Assembly (NCBI RefSeq): GCF_051857475.1
Contig: NZ_JBPZGZ010000001.1
Coordinates: 1,798,001 to 1,862,000 of the forward strand
Reading direction: 5' to 3'
Source: Pelomonas sp051857475
Lineage (GTDB): Bacteria > Pseudomonadota > Gammaproteobacteria > Burkholderiales > Burkholderiaceae_C
Length of the DNA stretch: 64,000 nucleotides
Below are positions 9,560 to 19,248 of the stretch, piece by piece. A model generated the notes under the pieces. That model had not been told where the DNA came from. It did not search any database and saw nothing but the letters and a program-made list of their open reading frames with translations. Position numbers and translations under genes: made by a program. How positions within the stretch are numbered: position 1 is the first letter of the stretch; each line of letters starts with the position of its first letter.

Positions 9560-10150
9560 ATTCGCCGCCTTTGATGCTGCGGACGCGCCCGGCAGGGGCA
9601 GCGGCGCGGCCGCCGGCTTGGTGCGGCTCTTCTGGCGAGCCTCATGCTCGGCCTGCACCCGCTGCTGATGCAGCTGGCGCGCCTCGGCCTGCTCGCGGCG
9701 CTTCGCGGCCTCGGCATCGGCCTTCTGGGCGGCCTTCAGCCGGTTGTGCTCGGCAGCCTCCGGGCTGAGGGCCTTGGGCGTACGCGCAGCCGGTGACACC
9801 GACGACGCAGGTGGCGATGCCGTCAGCAGCCGCTCGCGTTTCTGGCCTTCGTCCTGGGCCGCGGCGAGCTCGCGTTCGCGCACGCGCTGGGTCTGGGCCG
9901 AGGCCCGCTCGCTGCGCTCCTCGGCGGCCAGTTCGTGTTCACGCTTGACGAGGGGCGCCATAGCGTCGTGGCGGCGCTGGCGCACGTCGTCGAGGCAACT
10001 CGCCACCGAAAAGCGCGACTGGCAGTCGAGCTTCTCCTGCGCGAAGCGCTGCTCGATGGCGGCGCGCTGGGCGGCGACTTCGGCACGGGTGGCGGGCTGG
10101 GCTGCCGCGGCAGTGGCAACCAGGGCAAGGATCAGGGGGCGCAGGCTCAT
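9557..10150 (-). CDS. Secreted coiled-coil protein of unknown function
   Basis: The 197-residue product begins MSLRPLILALVATAAAAQ, a short signal peptide. It is then almost wholly charged helix rich in Ala, Arg, Glu and Gln, with two cysteines (LDCQSRFSVASC) that could form a disulfide. The C-terminus is basic and Pro/Ala-rich. I do not recognise a named domain. Its ATG overlaps the zapE stop by ATGA, so it is the distal gene of a zapE unit and translationally coupled to it. A periplasmic location is likely. Confidence 0.75.
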   Translation of the reverse strand: MSLRPLILALVATAAAAQPATRAEVAAQRAAIEQRFAQEKLDCQSRFSVASCLDDVRQRRHDAMAPLVKREHELAAEERSERASAQTQRVRERELAAAQDEGQKRERLLTASPPASSVSPAARTPKALSPEAAEHNRLKAAQKADAEAAKRREQAEARQLHQQRVQAEHEARQKSRTKPAAAPLPLPGASAASKAAN

Positions 10151-11247
10151 GTCAGCGAAGTATCGACTTCGCGGCGCGCCAGGGCCAGGTATTCGGCCGA
10201 GCGCATCTCCTGCAGACGTGACACGGTGCGCGGGAACTCGTGGGCCAGCGGGCCTTCGGTGTAGAGCTGCTCCGCCGGCACGGCGGCCGAGATGATGAGC
10301 TTGACGCGGCGGTCGTAGAGCACGTCCACCAGCCAGGTGAAGCGGCGCGCCTCGCTGGCCAGGCGCACCGGCATCTCCGGCACCTCGGACAGGATGACGG
10401 TGTGGAACTGGCTGGCCAGCTCCAGGTAGTCGTTCTGCGAGCGCGGGCCGCCACAAAGGGTTGCGAAATCGAACCAGACGACACCGCCGGCACGGCGCCG
10501 CGCGTAAAGGGCGCGGTGCTCGATCATCAGCTTGCGGTCCTCGTCCTTGGCCTCGGCGAGGGCCTCGAAGGCGTTGGTCAGCGCGGCCTCGGTGCCCTCG
10601 TTCAGCGGGGTCAGATAGAGGTTCATGTCCTCCAGCGAACGGCGACGGTAGTCGGTACCGGCGTCGACGTTGATGACCTCGAGGTTGGCCTTCAGCAGCT
10701 CGATGGCCGGCAGGATGCGGTCGCGGTGCAGGCCGTTGGGGTAGAGCTCGTCGGGGTGGAAGTTGGACGTCGTGACGATGGACACGCGGTTGCGGAACAG
10801 TGCGTCCAGCAGGCGGTGCAGGATCATCGCGTCGGTCACGTCGGCGACGTGGAATTCGTCGAAGCAGATCAGGCGGAAGCGCCGCGAGATGCGCTTGCCG
10901 AGCTCCTCCAGCGGGTCGGCGATGCCCTTGAGCTCCTGCAGCTCGCGGTGCACCTCACGCATGAACTCGTGGAAGTGCAGCCGTGTCTTGCGCTGCAGCG
11001 GCACGGCCTGGAAAAAGCAGTCCATCAGGAAGCTCTTGCCCCGGCCCACGCCGCCGTACATGTAGACGCCGCGCGGAATGGGCGGGCGCACCAGCAGCTT
11101 GGTCACCGCATTGGCACGGCGGGCCTTGTAGCTGGCCCATTCGTCCTGGCAGCGCTGCAGCGAGCGAACAGCGCGCAGCTGCGCCTCGTCGGCGCTGAAG
11201 CCGCGCTCGGCGAGGGTTTGCTGGTAAAGCTCGGTGACAGAGGTCAT
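10147..11247 (-). CDS. zapE: Cell division protein ZapE (AFG1-like ATPase)
   Basis: AAA+-type ATPase reported to act on the FtsZ ring under low-oxygen or stress conditions. It has 366 residues with Walker A GGVGRGKS (65-72) and Walker B LICFDEFHV (Asp130, Glu131), then the family stretch TSNFHPDELYPNGLHRD. It follows lpdA on the same strand, a common betaproteobacterial neighbourhood, but an intrinsic terminator separates the two genes. The downstream coiled-coil gene overlaps it by 4 bases. Confidence 0.95.
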   Translation of the reverse strand: MTSVTELYQQTLAERGFSADEAQLRAVRSLQRCQDEWASYKARRANAVTKLLVRPPIPRGVYMYGGVGRGKSFLMDCFFQAVPLQRKTRLHFHEFMREVHRELQELKGIADPLEELGKRISRRFRLICFDEFHVADVTDAMILHRLLDALFRNRVSIVTTSNFHPDELYPNGLHRDRILPAIELLKANLEVINVDAGTDYRRRSLEDMNLYLTPLNEGTEAALTNAFEALAEAKDEDRKLMIEHRALYARRRAGGVVWFDFATLCGGPRSQNDYLELASQFHTVILSEVPEMPVRLASEARRFTWLVDVLYDRRVKLIISAAVPAEQLYTEGPLAHEFPRTVSRLQEMRSAEYLALARREVDTSLT

Positions 11248-11250
11248 GGC

Positions 11251-11281
11251 AAAAAAAGGGGCGACTGAATGGCCGCCCCTT
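11251..11281 (-). terminator. Intrinsic terminator of the sucAB-lpdA operon
   Basis: On the minus strand a GGGGCGGCC / GTCGCCCC hairpin is followed by seven consecutive T residues. It lies between the lpdA stop and the zapE start. The T-run ends 4 bases before the zapE ATG, so zapE must rely on read-through or on a promoter further upstream. Confidence 0.8.
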
Positions 11282-11299
11282 GCTGCTTTCGCTTCTCGA

Positions 11300-12721
<1,422 letters not shown>

Positions 12722-12739
12722 GCTGATCTTGTCCTTGGC

Positions 12740-14005
12740 TTAGATGTCGAACAGCAGGCGGGCCGGGTCTTCCAGCGCTTCCTTCATGGTCACCAGACCC
12801 AGCACGGCTTCGCGGCCGTCGATGATGCGGTGGTCATAGGACATGGCGAGGTAGTTGATGGGGCGCACCACGACCTGGCCGTTCTCCACGACGGCGCGAT
12901 CCTTGGTGGCGTGAACGCCCAGGATGGCCGACTGGGGCGGGTTGATGATGGGCGTGGACAGCATGGAGCCGAAGGTACCGCCGTTGGAGATGGAGAAGGT
13001 GCCGCCGGTCAGCTCGTCGATGGACAGCTTGCCGTCCTTGGCCTTGGCGCCGAACTCGGCGATCTTCTTCTCGATGTCGGCGAAGCTCATCTGGTCGACA
13101 TTGCGCAGCACCGGCACGACGAGGCCGCGCGGCGAGCCGACGGCGATGCCGATGTCGAAGTAGCCGTGGTAGACGATGTCATTGCCATCGACCGAGGCGT
13201 TGATGATGGGGTACTTCTTCAGCGCCGCGACGGCCGCCTTGACGAAGAAGCTCATGAAGCCGAGCTTGACGCCATGTTCCTTCTCGAACTTCTCCTGGAA
13301 CTTCTTGCGCATCTCCATGACCGGGGCCATGTTGACTTCGTTGAAGGTGGTCAGGATGGCGTTGGTCGACTGCGACTGCACCAGGCGCTCGGCGATGCGG
13401 GCGCGCAGGCGGGTCATGGGCACGCGCTGCTCGGGGCGGTCGCCGAGGTTGGGCTGCACAGGTGCTGCCACGGCGGGCAGCAGCTTGGCGGCGGGCGCGG
13501 CCACGGCCATCGGCGTCACGGCCGGTGCTGCGGGCTTGGCGCCGGCGGCCAGGGCGTCGCCCTTGGTCACGCGGCCGTCCTTGCCGGAGCCGGCGACGTC
13601 GGTCGCGGCCAGGCCCTTCTCGGCCAGGATCTTCGCGGCGGCGGGCATGGCCACGTCGCCCTTGTTGCCGCCGGTGGCGGCGGGAGCAGCGGCGGGCGCT
13701 GCAGCGGCAGCAGCCGGCGCGGCAACCGAAGCCGTCGTGGCGGGCGCAGCGACGCCGGCCTTGCCTTCGGTGTCGATCTTGGCCAGCAGCTGCTGGCTGG
13801 TGACGGTGCTGCCGTCGGCGACGCCGATCTCGGCCAGCACGCCGGAGGCGGGTGCGGGCACTTCGAGCACGACCTTGTCGGTCTCGATCTCGACGAGGGT
13901 CTCGTCGATGGTGACGGCTTCACCGGGCTTCTTCTTCCAGGTCAGCAGCGTGCCCTCGGAAACGGATTCGGAAAACTGGGGAACTTGGACGTCAACGATG
14001 GCCAT
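12740..14005 (-). CDS. sucB: Dihydrolipoamide succinyltransferase (E2 of 2-oxoglutarate dehydrogenase)
   Basis: Core of the 2-oxoglutarate dehydrogenase complex; moves the succinyl group from E1 to CoA. The product has 421 residues. One lipoyl domain (1-75) carries the modified lysine Lys44 in EIETDKVVLEV. An Ala/Pro linker follows, then a peripheral-subunit-binding domain near 125-155 (ILAEKGLAATDVAGSGKDGR), and a catalytic domain ending in the chloramphenicol-acetyltransferase-like motif DHRIIDGREAV (His392, Asp396). VEIETDKV and the order sucA-sucB-lpdA mark it as the succinyl rather than the acetyl transferase. Confidence 0.97.
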   Translation of the reverse strand: MAIVDVQVPQFSESVSEGTLLTWKKKPGEAVTIDETLVEIETDKVVLEVPAPASGVLAEIGVADGSTVTSQQLLAKIDTEGKAGVAAPATTASVAAPAAAAAAPAAAPAATGGNKGDVAMPAAAKILAEKGLAATDVAGSGKDGRVTKGDALAAGAKPAAPAVTPMAVAAPAAKLLPAVAAPVQPNLGDRPEQRVPMTRLRARIAERLVQSQSTNAILTTFNEVNMAPVMEMRKKFQEKFEKEHGVKLGFMSFFVKAAVAALKKYPIINASVDGNDIVYHGYFDIGIAVGSPRGLVVPVLRNVDQMSFADIEKKIAEFGAKAKDGKLSIDELTGGTFSISNGGTFGSMLSTPIINPPQSAILGVHATKDRAVVENGQVVVRPINYLAMSYDHRIIDGREAVLGLVTMKEALEDPARLLFDI

Positions 14006-14058
14006 GGTGTGAGGCTCCGTGTTCTTTATTCGGTGTGATGCGGTACAGGCGCAAGCGA

Positions 14059-14086
14059 GCGCAGCGCCGTTGATGTGGCGCTGCGC
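14059..14086. repeat. Hairpin in the sucA-sucB spacer
   Basis: GCGCAGCGCC and GGCGCTGCGC form a perfect 10-bp stem with an eight-base loop, 9 bases after the sucA stop. No T-run follows, so it is more likely an mRNA stability or processing element than a terminator. Confidence 0.4.
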
Positions 14087-14095
14087 GGTGCGGTC

Positions 14096-16951
14096 TTATT
14101 TGGTCAGGATGAAGCCCTTGAGCTTGGCGAAGGCCTGATCCAGCAGCGCCTTCTGCTGCTCCTGGTGCAGGTGGGCATAGCCGCAGGCGGGGCTGGCGCT
14201 GGCCGGACGGCCGGCGTAGCCGAGCTTCTGGCCTTCCGTCATGTTCTCGTGCACATAGTGCTGCACGAAGAACCAGGCGCCCTGGTTCTGCGGCTCGTCC
14301 TGGCACCAAACGATGTCGGTGGCGTTCGGATACTTCTTGAGCTCGGCCGCGAAAGCCTTGTGCGGGAAGGGGTAGAGCTGTTCGACGCGCACGATGGCCA
14401 CGTCGTTGGACTTCTTCTCGGCACGCGCCTTGACGAGGTCGTAATAGACCTTGCCCGAGCAGACGATGACGCGCTTGACCTTGTCGCCCACGATGGCGGC
14501 GTCCTGCTCACCGATGACGGTCTTGAACTCGCCCTTGGTGAAGTCGGACAGCGGCGAGGTCGCATCCTTGGCGCGCAGCAGGCTCTTGGGGGTCATGATG
14601 ACCAGCGGCTTGCGGAACATGCGCAGCATCTGGCGGCGCAGCACGTGGAAGATCTGCGCGGCGTTGGTCGGCTGCACGATCTGCATGTTGTTGTCGGCAG
14701 CCAGCTGCATGAAGCGCTCCAGGCGGGCCGAGCTGTGCTCGGGGCCTTGGCCTTCGTAGCCGTGCGGCAGCATCATGGTCAGGCCGTTGGAACGGCCCCA
14801 CTTCACTTCGCCGGAGGCGATGAACTGGTCGATGACGACCTGGGCGCCGTTGACGAAGTCGCCAAACTGGGCTTCCCAGATGGTCAGCGTGTTGGGTTCG
14901 GCGGCGGCGTAGCCGTACTCGAAGCCCAGCACCGCCTCTTCCGACAGGATGGAGTCGATGACGGTGAACGGGGCCTGGCCGTCGGCGACGTTCTGCAGCG
15001 GGATGTAGGTGCCGTCGTCCCAGTTGGCGCGGTTCTGGTCGTGCAGCACCGCGTGGCGGTGGGTGAAGGTGCCGCGGCCGCTGTCCTCGCCGGACAGGCG
15101 CACGGGATAGCCCGAGGCCACCAGCGATGCGAAGGCCATGGACTCACCCATGCCCCAGTCGATATTGGTCTCGCCCCGACCCATGGTGGCGCGGTCGGCG
15201 TAGAGCTTGGCGACGAGATTGTGCGGCGCGAAGTCCTTGGGGATGGTCGTCAGCTTCTCAGCCAGGCGCTTCCACTCGGCCACGGGAATGGCGGTGTCGC
15301 AGTTGTCCGTCCACTTCTTGCCGAGGAAGGGCGACCAGTCGGTGGCGAACTTGCTCTTGAAGTTGGTCAGCACCGGGTCGACGGTGTGGCGGCCCTCGTC
15401 CATGGCGGCGCGGTAGGCCTTGACCATGTCGTCCGGACCTTCGGCCGGCAGCACGTTCTGCGCCACCAGCTTGTCGCCGTAGACCTTGCGCGTGCCGGGG
15501 TGCTGGGCAATCTTCTTGTACATCATCGGCTGGGTCAGCGCCGGCGTGTCCTGCTCGTTGTGGCCCAGCTTGCGGAAGCAGACGATGTCCAGGACGACGT
15601 CTTTCTTGAACTCGACGCGGTAGTCCATGCACAGCTGCGTGGCCCACACGACGGCTTCGGGGTCGTCGCCGTTCACGTGCAGCACCGGTGCCTCGATCAT
15701 CTTGACGACGTCGGAGCAGTACCAGGTCGAGCGCAGGTCGCGCGGGTCGCTGGTGGTAAAGCCGATCTGGTTGTTGATGACGATGTGGACCGTGCCGCCC
15801 GTGCGATAGCCACGGGTCTGGGCCATGGCCAGGGTTTCCTGCACGACGCCCTGGCCACCGAAGGCCGCGTCTCCGTGCACCAGCACCGGCAGCACCTGGG
15901 CGCCGACGGTGTCGCCACGGCGGTCCTGGCGGGCGCGCACGCTGCCTTCGACGACCGGGTTGACGATTTCCAGGTGGGAGGGGTTGAAGGCCAGCGACAG
16001 GTGGACCGGGCCGCCCTGCGTCGACACGTCGGAGCTGAAGCCCTGGTGGTACTTCACGTCACCGGCGGGCAGGTCTTCCGCAGCCTTGTGCTCGAACTCG
16101 GCGAACAGGTCGGCGGGCATCTTGCCCAGGGTGTTGACGAGCACGTTCAGGCGGCCACGGTGGGCCATGCCGATGACGATTTCCTGCACACCGCGTTCGC
16201 CGGCGCGCTGGATGACTTCGTCCATGGCGGCGATGAAGCTTTCGCCACCTTCCAGCGAGAAGCGCTTCTGGCCGACGTACTTGGTGTGGAGGAAGCGCTC
16301 CAGGCCTTCGGCTGCCGTCAGGCGGTCGAGGATGTGCTTCTTCTCTTCAGCGGTGAAGGTAGGCTTGCCGCGCGCCTTCTCCAGGCGCTCCTGCCACCAG
16401 CGCTTCTCGGCCGGGTCGGAGCCGTGCATGAACTCGGAACCGATGCTGCCGCAGTAGGTCTCGCGCAGGGCCTGCACGATCTGGCGCAGCGTCATCGTCT
16501 CGCCGCCGAAATAGCTGTTCACGGCGCTGAACGAGATGTCCATGTCGGACTCGGTCAGGTCGTAGAACGCGGGGTCGAGTTCGGGAATCTTGGGGCGCTC
16601 GGCGCGCTTGAGGGGGTCCAGCTCCGCCCAGCGATTGCCGAGGAAGCGGTAGGCCGCGATCAGCGACTGCACGTGCACCTGCTTGCGGGCGACGGCCAGA
16701 TCGGCGCTGGAGGCCTTGGCGGCGAAGGCATTGGCCTTGGCGCGCTGGGCGAATGATTCGACCACCGGGGCGTGGGCCACGTCGCGGGCCTCGCTGCCGT
16801 CAACCGCCGGCACATGCTGGAGGGCGTCGAAATACGCGCGCCAGTTGTCGGGGACGGAGCCCGGGTTGTCGAGGTAAGCCTCGTACATCTCCTCGACGTA
16901 CGGGGCATTGCCGCCGAACAGATAAGAGTTCGACTGGTATTGCTGCATCAT
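14096..16951 (-). CDS. sucA: 2-oxoglutarate dehydrogenase E1 component
   Basis: Thiamine-diphosphate enzyme that decarboxylates 2-oxoglutarate and succinylates the E2 lipoyl group. It has 951 residues, normal for the family. Visible family stretches are YVEEMYEAYLDNPGSVPDNW near the N-terminus, IGMAHRGRLNVLVNTLGK, SLAFNPSHLEIVNPVVEG, and the cofactor motif GDAAFGGQGVVQETL. The start MMQQYQSNSYLFGG has two adjacent ATGs; the first is used here. It is the first gene of the operon, behind a roughly 200-base leader with several stem-loops that may be the regulatory sucA RNA of Burkholderiales. Confidence 0.97.
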   Translation of the reverse strand: MMQQYQSNSYLFGGNAPYVEEMYEAYLDNPGSVPDNWRAYFDALQHVPAVDGSEARDVAHAPVVESFAQRAKANAFAAKASSADLAVARKQVHVQSLIAAYRFLGNRWAELDPLKRAERPKIPELDPAFYDLTESDMDISFSAVNSYFGGETMTLRQIVQALRETYCGSIGSEFMHGSDPAEKRWWQERLEKARGKPTFTAEEKKHILDRLTAAEGLERFLHTKYVGQKRFSLEGGESFIAAMDEVIQRAGERGVQEIVIGMAHRGRLNVLVNTLGKMPADLFAEFEHKAAEDLPAGDVKYHQGFSSDVSTQGGPVHLSLAFNPSHLEIVNPVVEGSVRARQDRRGDTVGAQVLPVLVHGDAAFGGQGVVQETLAMAQTRGYRTGGTVHIVINNQIGFTTSDPRDLRSTWYCSDVVKMIEAPVLHVNGDDPEAVVWATQLCMDYRVEFKKDVVLDIVCFRKLGHNEQDTPALTQPMMYKKIAQHPGTRKVYGDKLVAQNVLPAEGPDDMVKAYRAAMDEGRHTVDPVLTNFKSKFATDWSPFLGKKWTDNCDTAIPVAEWKRLAEKLTTIPKDFAPHNLVAKLYADRATMGRGETNIDWGMGESMAFASLVASGYPVRLSGEDSGRGTFTHRHAVLHDQNRANWDDGTYIPLQNVADGQAPFTVIDSILSEEAVLGFEYGYAAAEPNTLTIWEAQFGDFVNGAQVVIDQFIASGEVKWGRSNGLTMMLPHGYEGQGPEHSSARLERFMQLAADNNMQIVQPTNAAQIFHVLRRQMLRMFRKPLVIMTPKSLLRAKDATSPLSDFTKGEFKTVIGEQDAAIVGDKVKRVIVCSGKVYYDLVKARAEKKSNDVAIVRVEQLYPFPHKAFAAELKKYPNATDIVWCQDEPQNQGAWFFVQHYVHENMTEGQKLGYAGRPASASPACGYAHLHQEQQKALLDQAFAKLKGFILTK

Positions 16952-17078
16952 CTTTCGCTCACCTCATGCCCCGGTTTCCAGGGAGTTGGCTGGTTGAAGA
17001 ACCTTCCGCGACACGGCTCGACCGGTTGGCGGATTGCGACCCACCTTTGCCGTTGCCAGTGACAACGGTAAAAGGGAC
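16952..17078 (-). promoter_or_regulatory. Structured sucA leader, candidate sucA RNA motif
   Basis: The minus-strand leader directly upstream of sucA contains a 10-bp hairpin (17046-17072, core CCGTTG/CAACGG), a tight GGTT-CTTC-AACC hairpin (16992-17003), and complementary ACCGG/CCGGT strings near 16971-16976 and 17021-17026. The latter could form a long-range pairing close to the ribosome binding site. A conserved cis-acting RNA upstream of sucA is known in Burkholderiales (Rfam family sucA). Identity is inferred from position and local structure only. Confidence 0.4.
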
Positions 17079-17169
17079 GGGAAGGACCAGGAATCCATCC
17101 ACTGCTCGAAAGGCCAGCTCATTTCGGTGCAGGCCTTCTGAGTAACAGACGGGTTCCATCAGGGGCCGA

Positions 17170-17197
17170 ACTCTAGCACTCCGGGTTTGCCCGACAA
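17170..17197 (-). promoter_or_regulatory. Possible sucA operon promoter
   Basis: TTGTCG (17192-17197) and TAGAGT (17170-17175) are 16 bases apart on the minus strand, giving a leader of about 210 bases. The remaining part of the 370-base spacer holds the direct repeat GCGACAAAGTT / GCGGCAAAGTT (17210-17220 and 17234-17244) and no gene. Confidence 0.35.
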
Positions 17198-17321
17198 GGT
17201 GGGTGGGTTGCGACAAAGTTCACGCACCGGCATGCGGCAAAGTTGACTGCCCCGTAAACTTGCAGTCGCTTCAGCCCCGAGATTGAATGGCTGTTCGCAA
17301 GGGACATTCAGGAGATCCCAG

Positions 17322-18164
17322 ATGCAAGTCCAGGTCGTTGACTACCGCGCGCCCGACGCCGCCGAGAAGTTCACCCGCTCCCTGCACGAAACCGGCTTCG
17401 GCGTGCTGACCAACCACCCCATCCGCCAGGCCCTGGTCGAGAAGATCTACGCCGACTGGCTGGCCTTCTTCAACGGCGATGGCAAGGACGCCTTCGCTTT
17501 CTCCAAGGAAACGCAGGACGGCTGGTTCTCCACCGCCATCTCCGAGACCGCCAAGGGCTCGACGCAGAAGGATCTGAAGGAGTACTTCCACATCTACCCC
17601 TGGGGCCGCATCCCGCCCCAGCTGAAGGAAGACGCCCTCACCTACTACCGCGAGGCCAATGCCCTGGCCGAGGAGCTGCTGGGCTGGGTTGAGAAGTACA
17701 CGCCGCCCGACATCGCGGCCCGCTACCGCGAGCCCCTGTCCAACATGATCAAGGGCAGCACCAAGACCCTGCTGCGCGTGCTGCGCTACCCACCGCTGAG
17801 AGGCGACGAGCCGCTGGGCTCCATCCGCGCCGCGGCCCATGGCGACATCAACCTGCTGACCATCCTGCCCGCCGCCAACGAACCGGGCCTGCAGGTGCTG
17901 GGCACCGACGGCGCCTGGCACGACGTGCCCTGCGACTTCGGCACCCTGACCATCAACATCGGCGACATGCTGCAGGAAGCCTCCGAGGGCTATTACCCGT
18001 CGACCCAGCACCGCGTGGTGAACCCGACCGGTGAAGGCGCCAAGAAGAGCCGCGTGTCCCTGCCGCTGTTCCTGCATCCGCGCGACAACGTGGTGCTGAG
18101 CGACCGCTACACGGCGGACAGCTATCTGAACGAGAGGCTGCGCGAGCTGGGTGTGAAGACCTGA
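17322..18164 (+). CDS. 2-oxoglutarate/Fe(II)-dependent oxygenase (isopenicillin N synthase-like)
   Basis: A 280-residue dioxygenase of the IPNS/gibberellin-oxidase fold. The iron facial triad is visible as HGD in AAHGDINLLT and a distal His in STQHRVVNP. The 2-oxoglutarate-binding Arg/Ser lies in KKSRVSLPLFL. The N-terminus GFGVLTNHP is the usual entry motif of the family. The ATG at 17322 follows a good AGGAG box. It is monocistronic with its own terminator. Substrate unknown; the family oxidises small molecules and amino acid derivatives. It sits divergently from sucA, whose enzyme consumes 2-oxoglutarate, which may be coincidence. Confidence 0.88.
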   Translation: MQVQVVDYRAPDAAEKFTRSLHETGFGVLTNHPIRQALVEKIYADWLAFFNGDGKDAFAFSKETQDGWFSTAISETAKGSTQKDLKEYFHIYPWGRIPPQLKEDALTYYREANALAEELLGWVEKYTPPDIAARYREPLSNMIKGSTKTLLRVLRYPPLRGDEPLGSIRAAAHGDINLLTILPAANEPGLQVLGTDGAWHDVPCDFGTLTINIGDMLQEASEGYYPSTQHRVVNPTGEGAKKSRVSLPLFLHPRDNVVLSDRYTADSYLNERLRELGVKT

Positions 18165-18187
18165 GGCGAAGCCTGGCTTCACAGCGA

Positions 18188-18210
18188 AAGGGCGCCGCGG
18201 GCGCCCTTTT
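18188..18210. terminator. Bidirectional intrinsic terminator
   Basis: AAAGGGCGC and GCGCCCTTTT form a stem with a short CG-rich loop between the convergent oxygenase and exonuclease genes. A-rich and T-rich ends on the two sides allow function in both directions. Confidence 0.75.
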
Positions 18211-18794
18211 CATTGCGCGTTGAGCTTCAGATAGACCAGCAGCGACGCATGCGCATCATTGGCCGCGTACTGCAGCTGCTGGGGACTGAGCCTGGGCGCC
18301 GCCCAGTTCGAGGTGGTGACCTTCTTGGACTTGGGCATGCGCTGCCCCAGCACGATGGCCACCGCGGTCTTGAGGCCCACGGCCTGCTTGAAACCCAGCC
18401 GCCTCACCATGAATGACACGTCGATGCCGCCGGCCAGCTTCACGCCGAGCTTGCGGTGCAGAGGCGCCTTGTCGGAGGCGATGCCGAAGCCGACCTTGTG
18501 GAGGGTTTCCGACTCCAGCATGGCGCGCAGAAAGGCCTCGGTCTCCGGCAGCTCCGTGTGCACGATGAAGGCCCGCTCGACAGTCGCGAACTGCACGATG
18601 TGCGGCCCGGTGGGCACGCCGCCAGCTACAAACATCGGCTTGCTCTCGGTGTCGAAGCCCACCTCCCCCGCCAGGCGCAGCTCGCGTTCTGCGAACTCGC
18701 ACTGCGCCACGTCGCGCAGCACGTGGATGCGGTCCGGCGGCAGCGCGGGGTAAAGGGGCAATGCCGCGATCTGCTCGCTGGTGGGTCTCTCCAT
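18210..18794 (-). CDS. RNase D-like 3'-5' exonuclease domain protein
   Basis: A 194-residue DEDD-superfamily nuclease, just the exonuclease domain without the HRDC domain of full RNase D. The first acidic motif is GFDTESKP (Asp and Glu). Motif II lies around KVGFGIASDKAPLH and motif III is YAANDAHASLLVY. Stand-alone versions of this domain are often annotated as 3'-5' exonuclease; the RNA or DNA substrate cannot be told. The start MERPTSEQIAALPLYP was chosen as the first Met of the conserved part; MHTGAMERP five codons upstream is an alternative. The TAG-interrupted gene lies just upstream. Confidence 0.85.
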   Translation of the reverse strand: MERPTSEQIAALPLYPALPPDRIHVLRDVAQCEFAERELRLAGEVGFDTESKPMFVAGGVPTGPHIVQFATVERAFIVHTELPETEAFLRAMLESETLHKVGFGIASDKAPLHRKLGVKLAGGIDVSFMVRRLGFKQAVGLKTAVAIVLGQRMPKSKKVTTSNWAAPRLSPQQLQYAANDAHASLLVYLKLNAQ

Positions 18795-18813
18795 CGCCCC
18801 AGTATGCATGCGC

Positions 18814-19164
18814 CTATCGCGCCAACGCGGCATCCCCCGAGCGGGCCGTCGCCTGCACCTCGCCACGCTCGCGGGCGATACGCGCCACCAACTGCGCGAA
18901 GTCGGGCGAGGCGCGCAGCGCCTGGTAGCGCGCCTAGGCCTCGGCATAGGCCTTGCTGAACACGTCGAGCGACTCGCTGGTATCCAACGCGGCCAGGCCC
19001 GAGCGCCGGTAGATCTCGAGATCCGCAATGACCTCGGCGCGGCTGCGCGGCATGGGCAGGTAGGCGCGGACCTCCACGTCCGCGGGCATGCCGTTCGAAG
19101 GCGCCGCGCAGGCGGCGAGAGAGCAGGAAGCGACGAGGGTGGCGATGAGAAGCTTGAAAGGCAT
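18814..19164 (-). pseudogene. DUF4148-like secreted protein interrupted by an in-frame TAG
   Basis: From the ATG at 19164 (preceded by GGAG) the frame codes a signal peptide with a possible lipobox-like LAAC (MPFKLLIATLVASCSLAAC). It then continues MPRSRAEVIADLEIYRRSGL and stops at TAG 18934-18936 after 76 residues. The same frame continues for another 39 codons, ARYQALRASPDFAQLVARIA, to a second TAG at 18814-18816. The part after the first stop looks like the normal C-terminus of this kind of protein, and the first stop falls within a helical Ala/Glu run. The gene therefore appears to carry a nonsense mutation (GAG, CAG or AAG to TAG by one change). A sequencing error cannot be excluded. The family resemblance is from memory of small Burkholderiales DUF4148 proteins and is moderate. 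Confidence 0.65.
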
Positions 19165-19248
19165 GGCAGTACTCCGGTGTTGCGAGGGACAACAGGCGTT
19201 CAAGCCGCCTGCCCCTGGGAATACAAGCCCGGCCCCGGCTTTATTCCC

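Noticed and set aside
17210..17244. Direct repeat GCGACAAAGTT/GCGGCAAAGTT as a regulator site
   Set aside because: Only two copies with one mismatch and no known factor; mentioned with the promoter but not listed separately.
18934..18936. TAG read as pyrrolysine or another recoded amino acid
   Set aside because: No sign of recoding machinery or of a structured element after the stop; TAG is used as a normal stop elsewhere in this window (for example PP2C).
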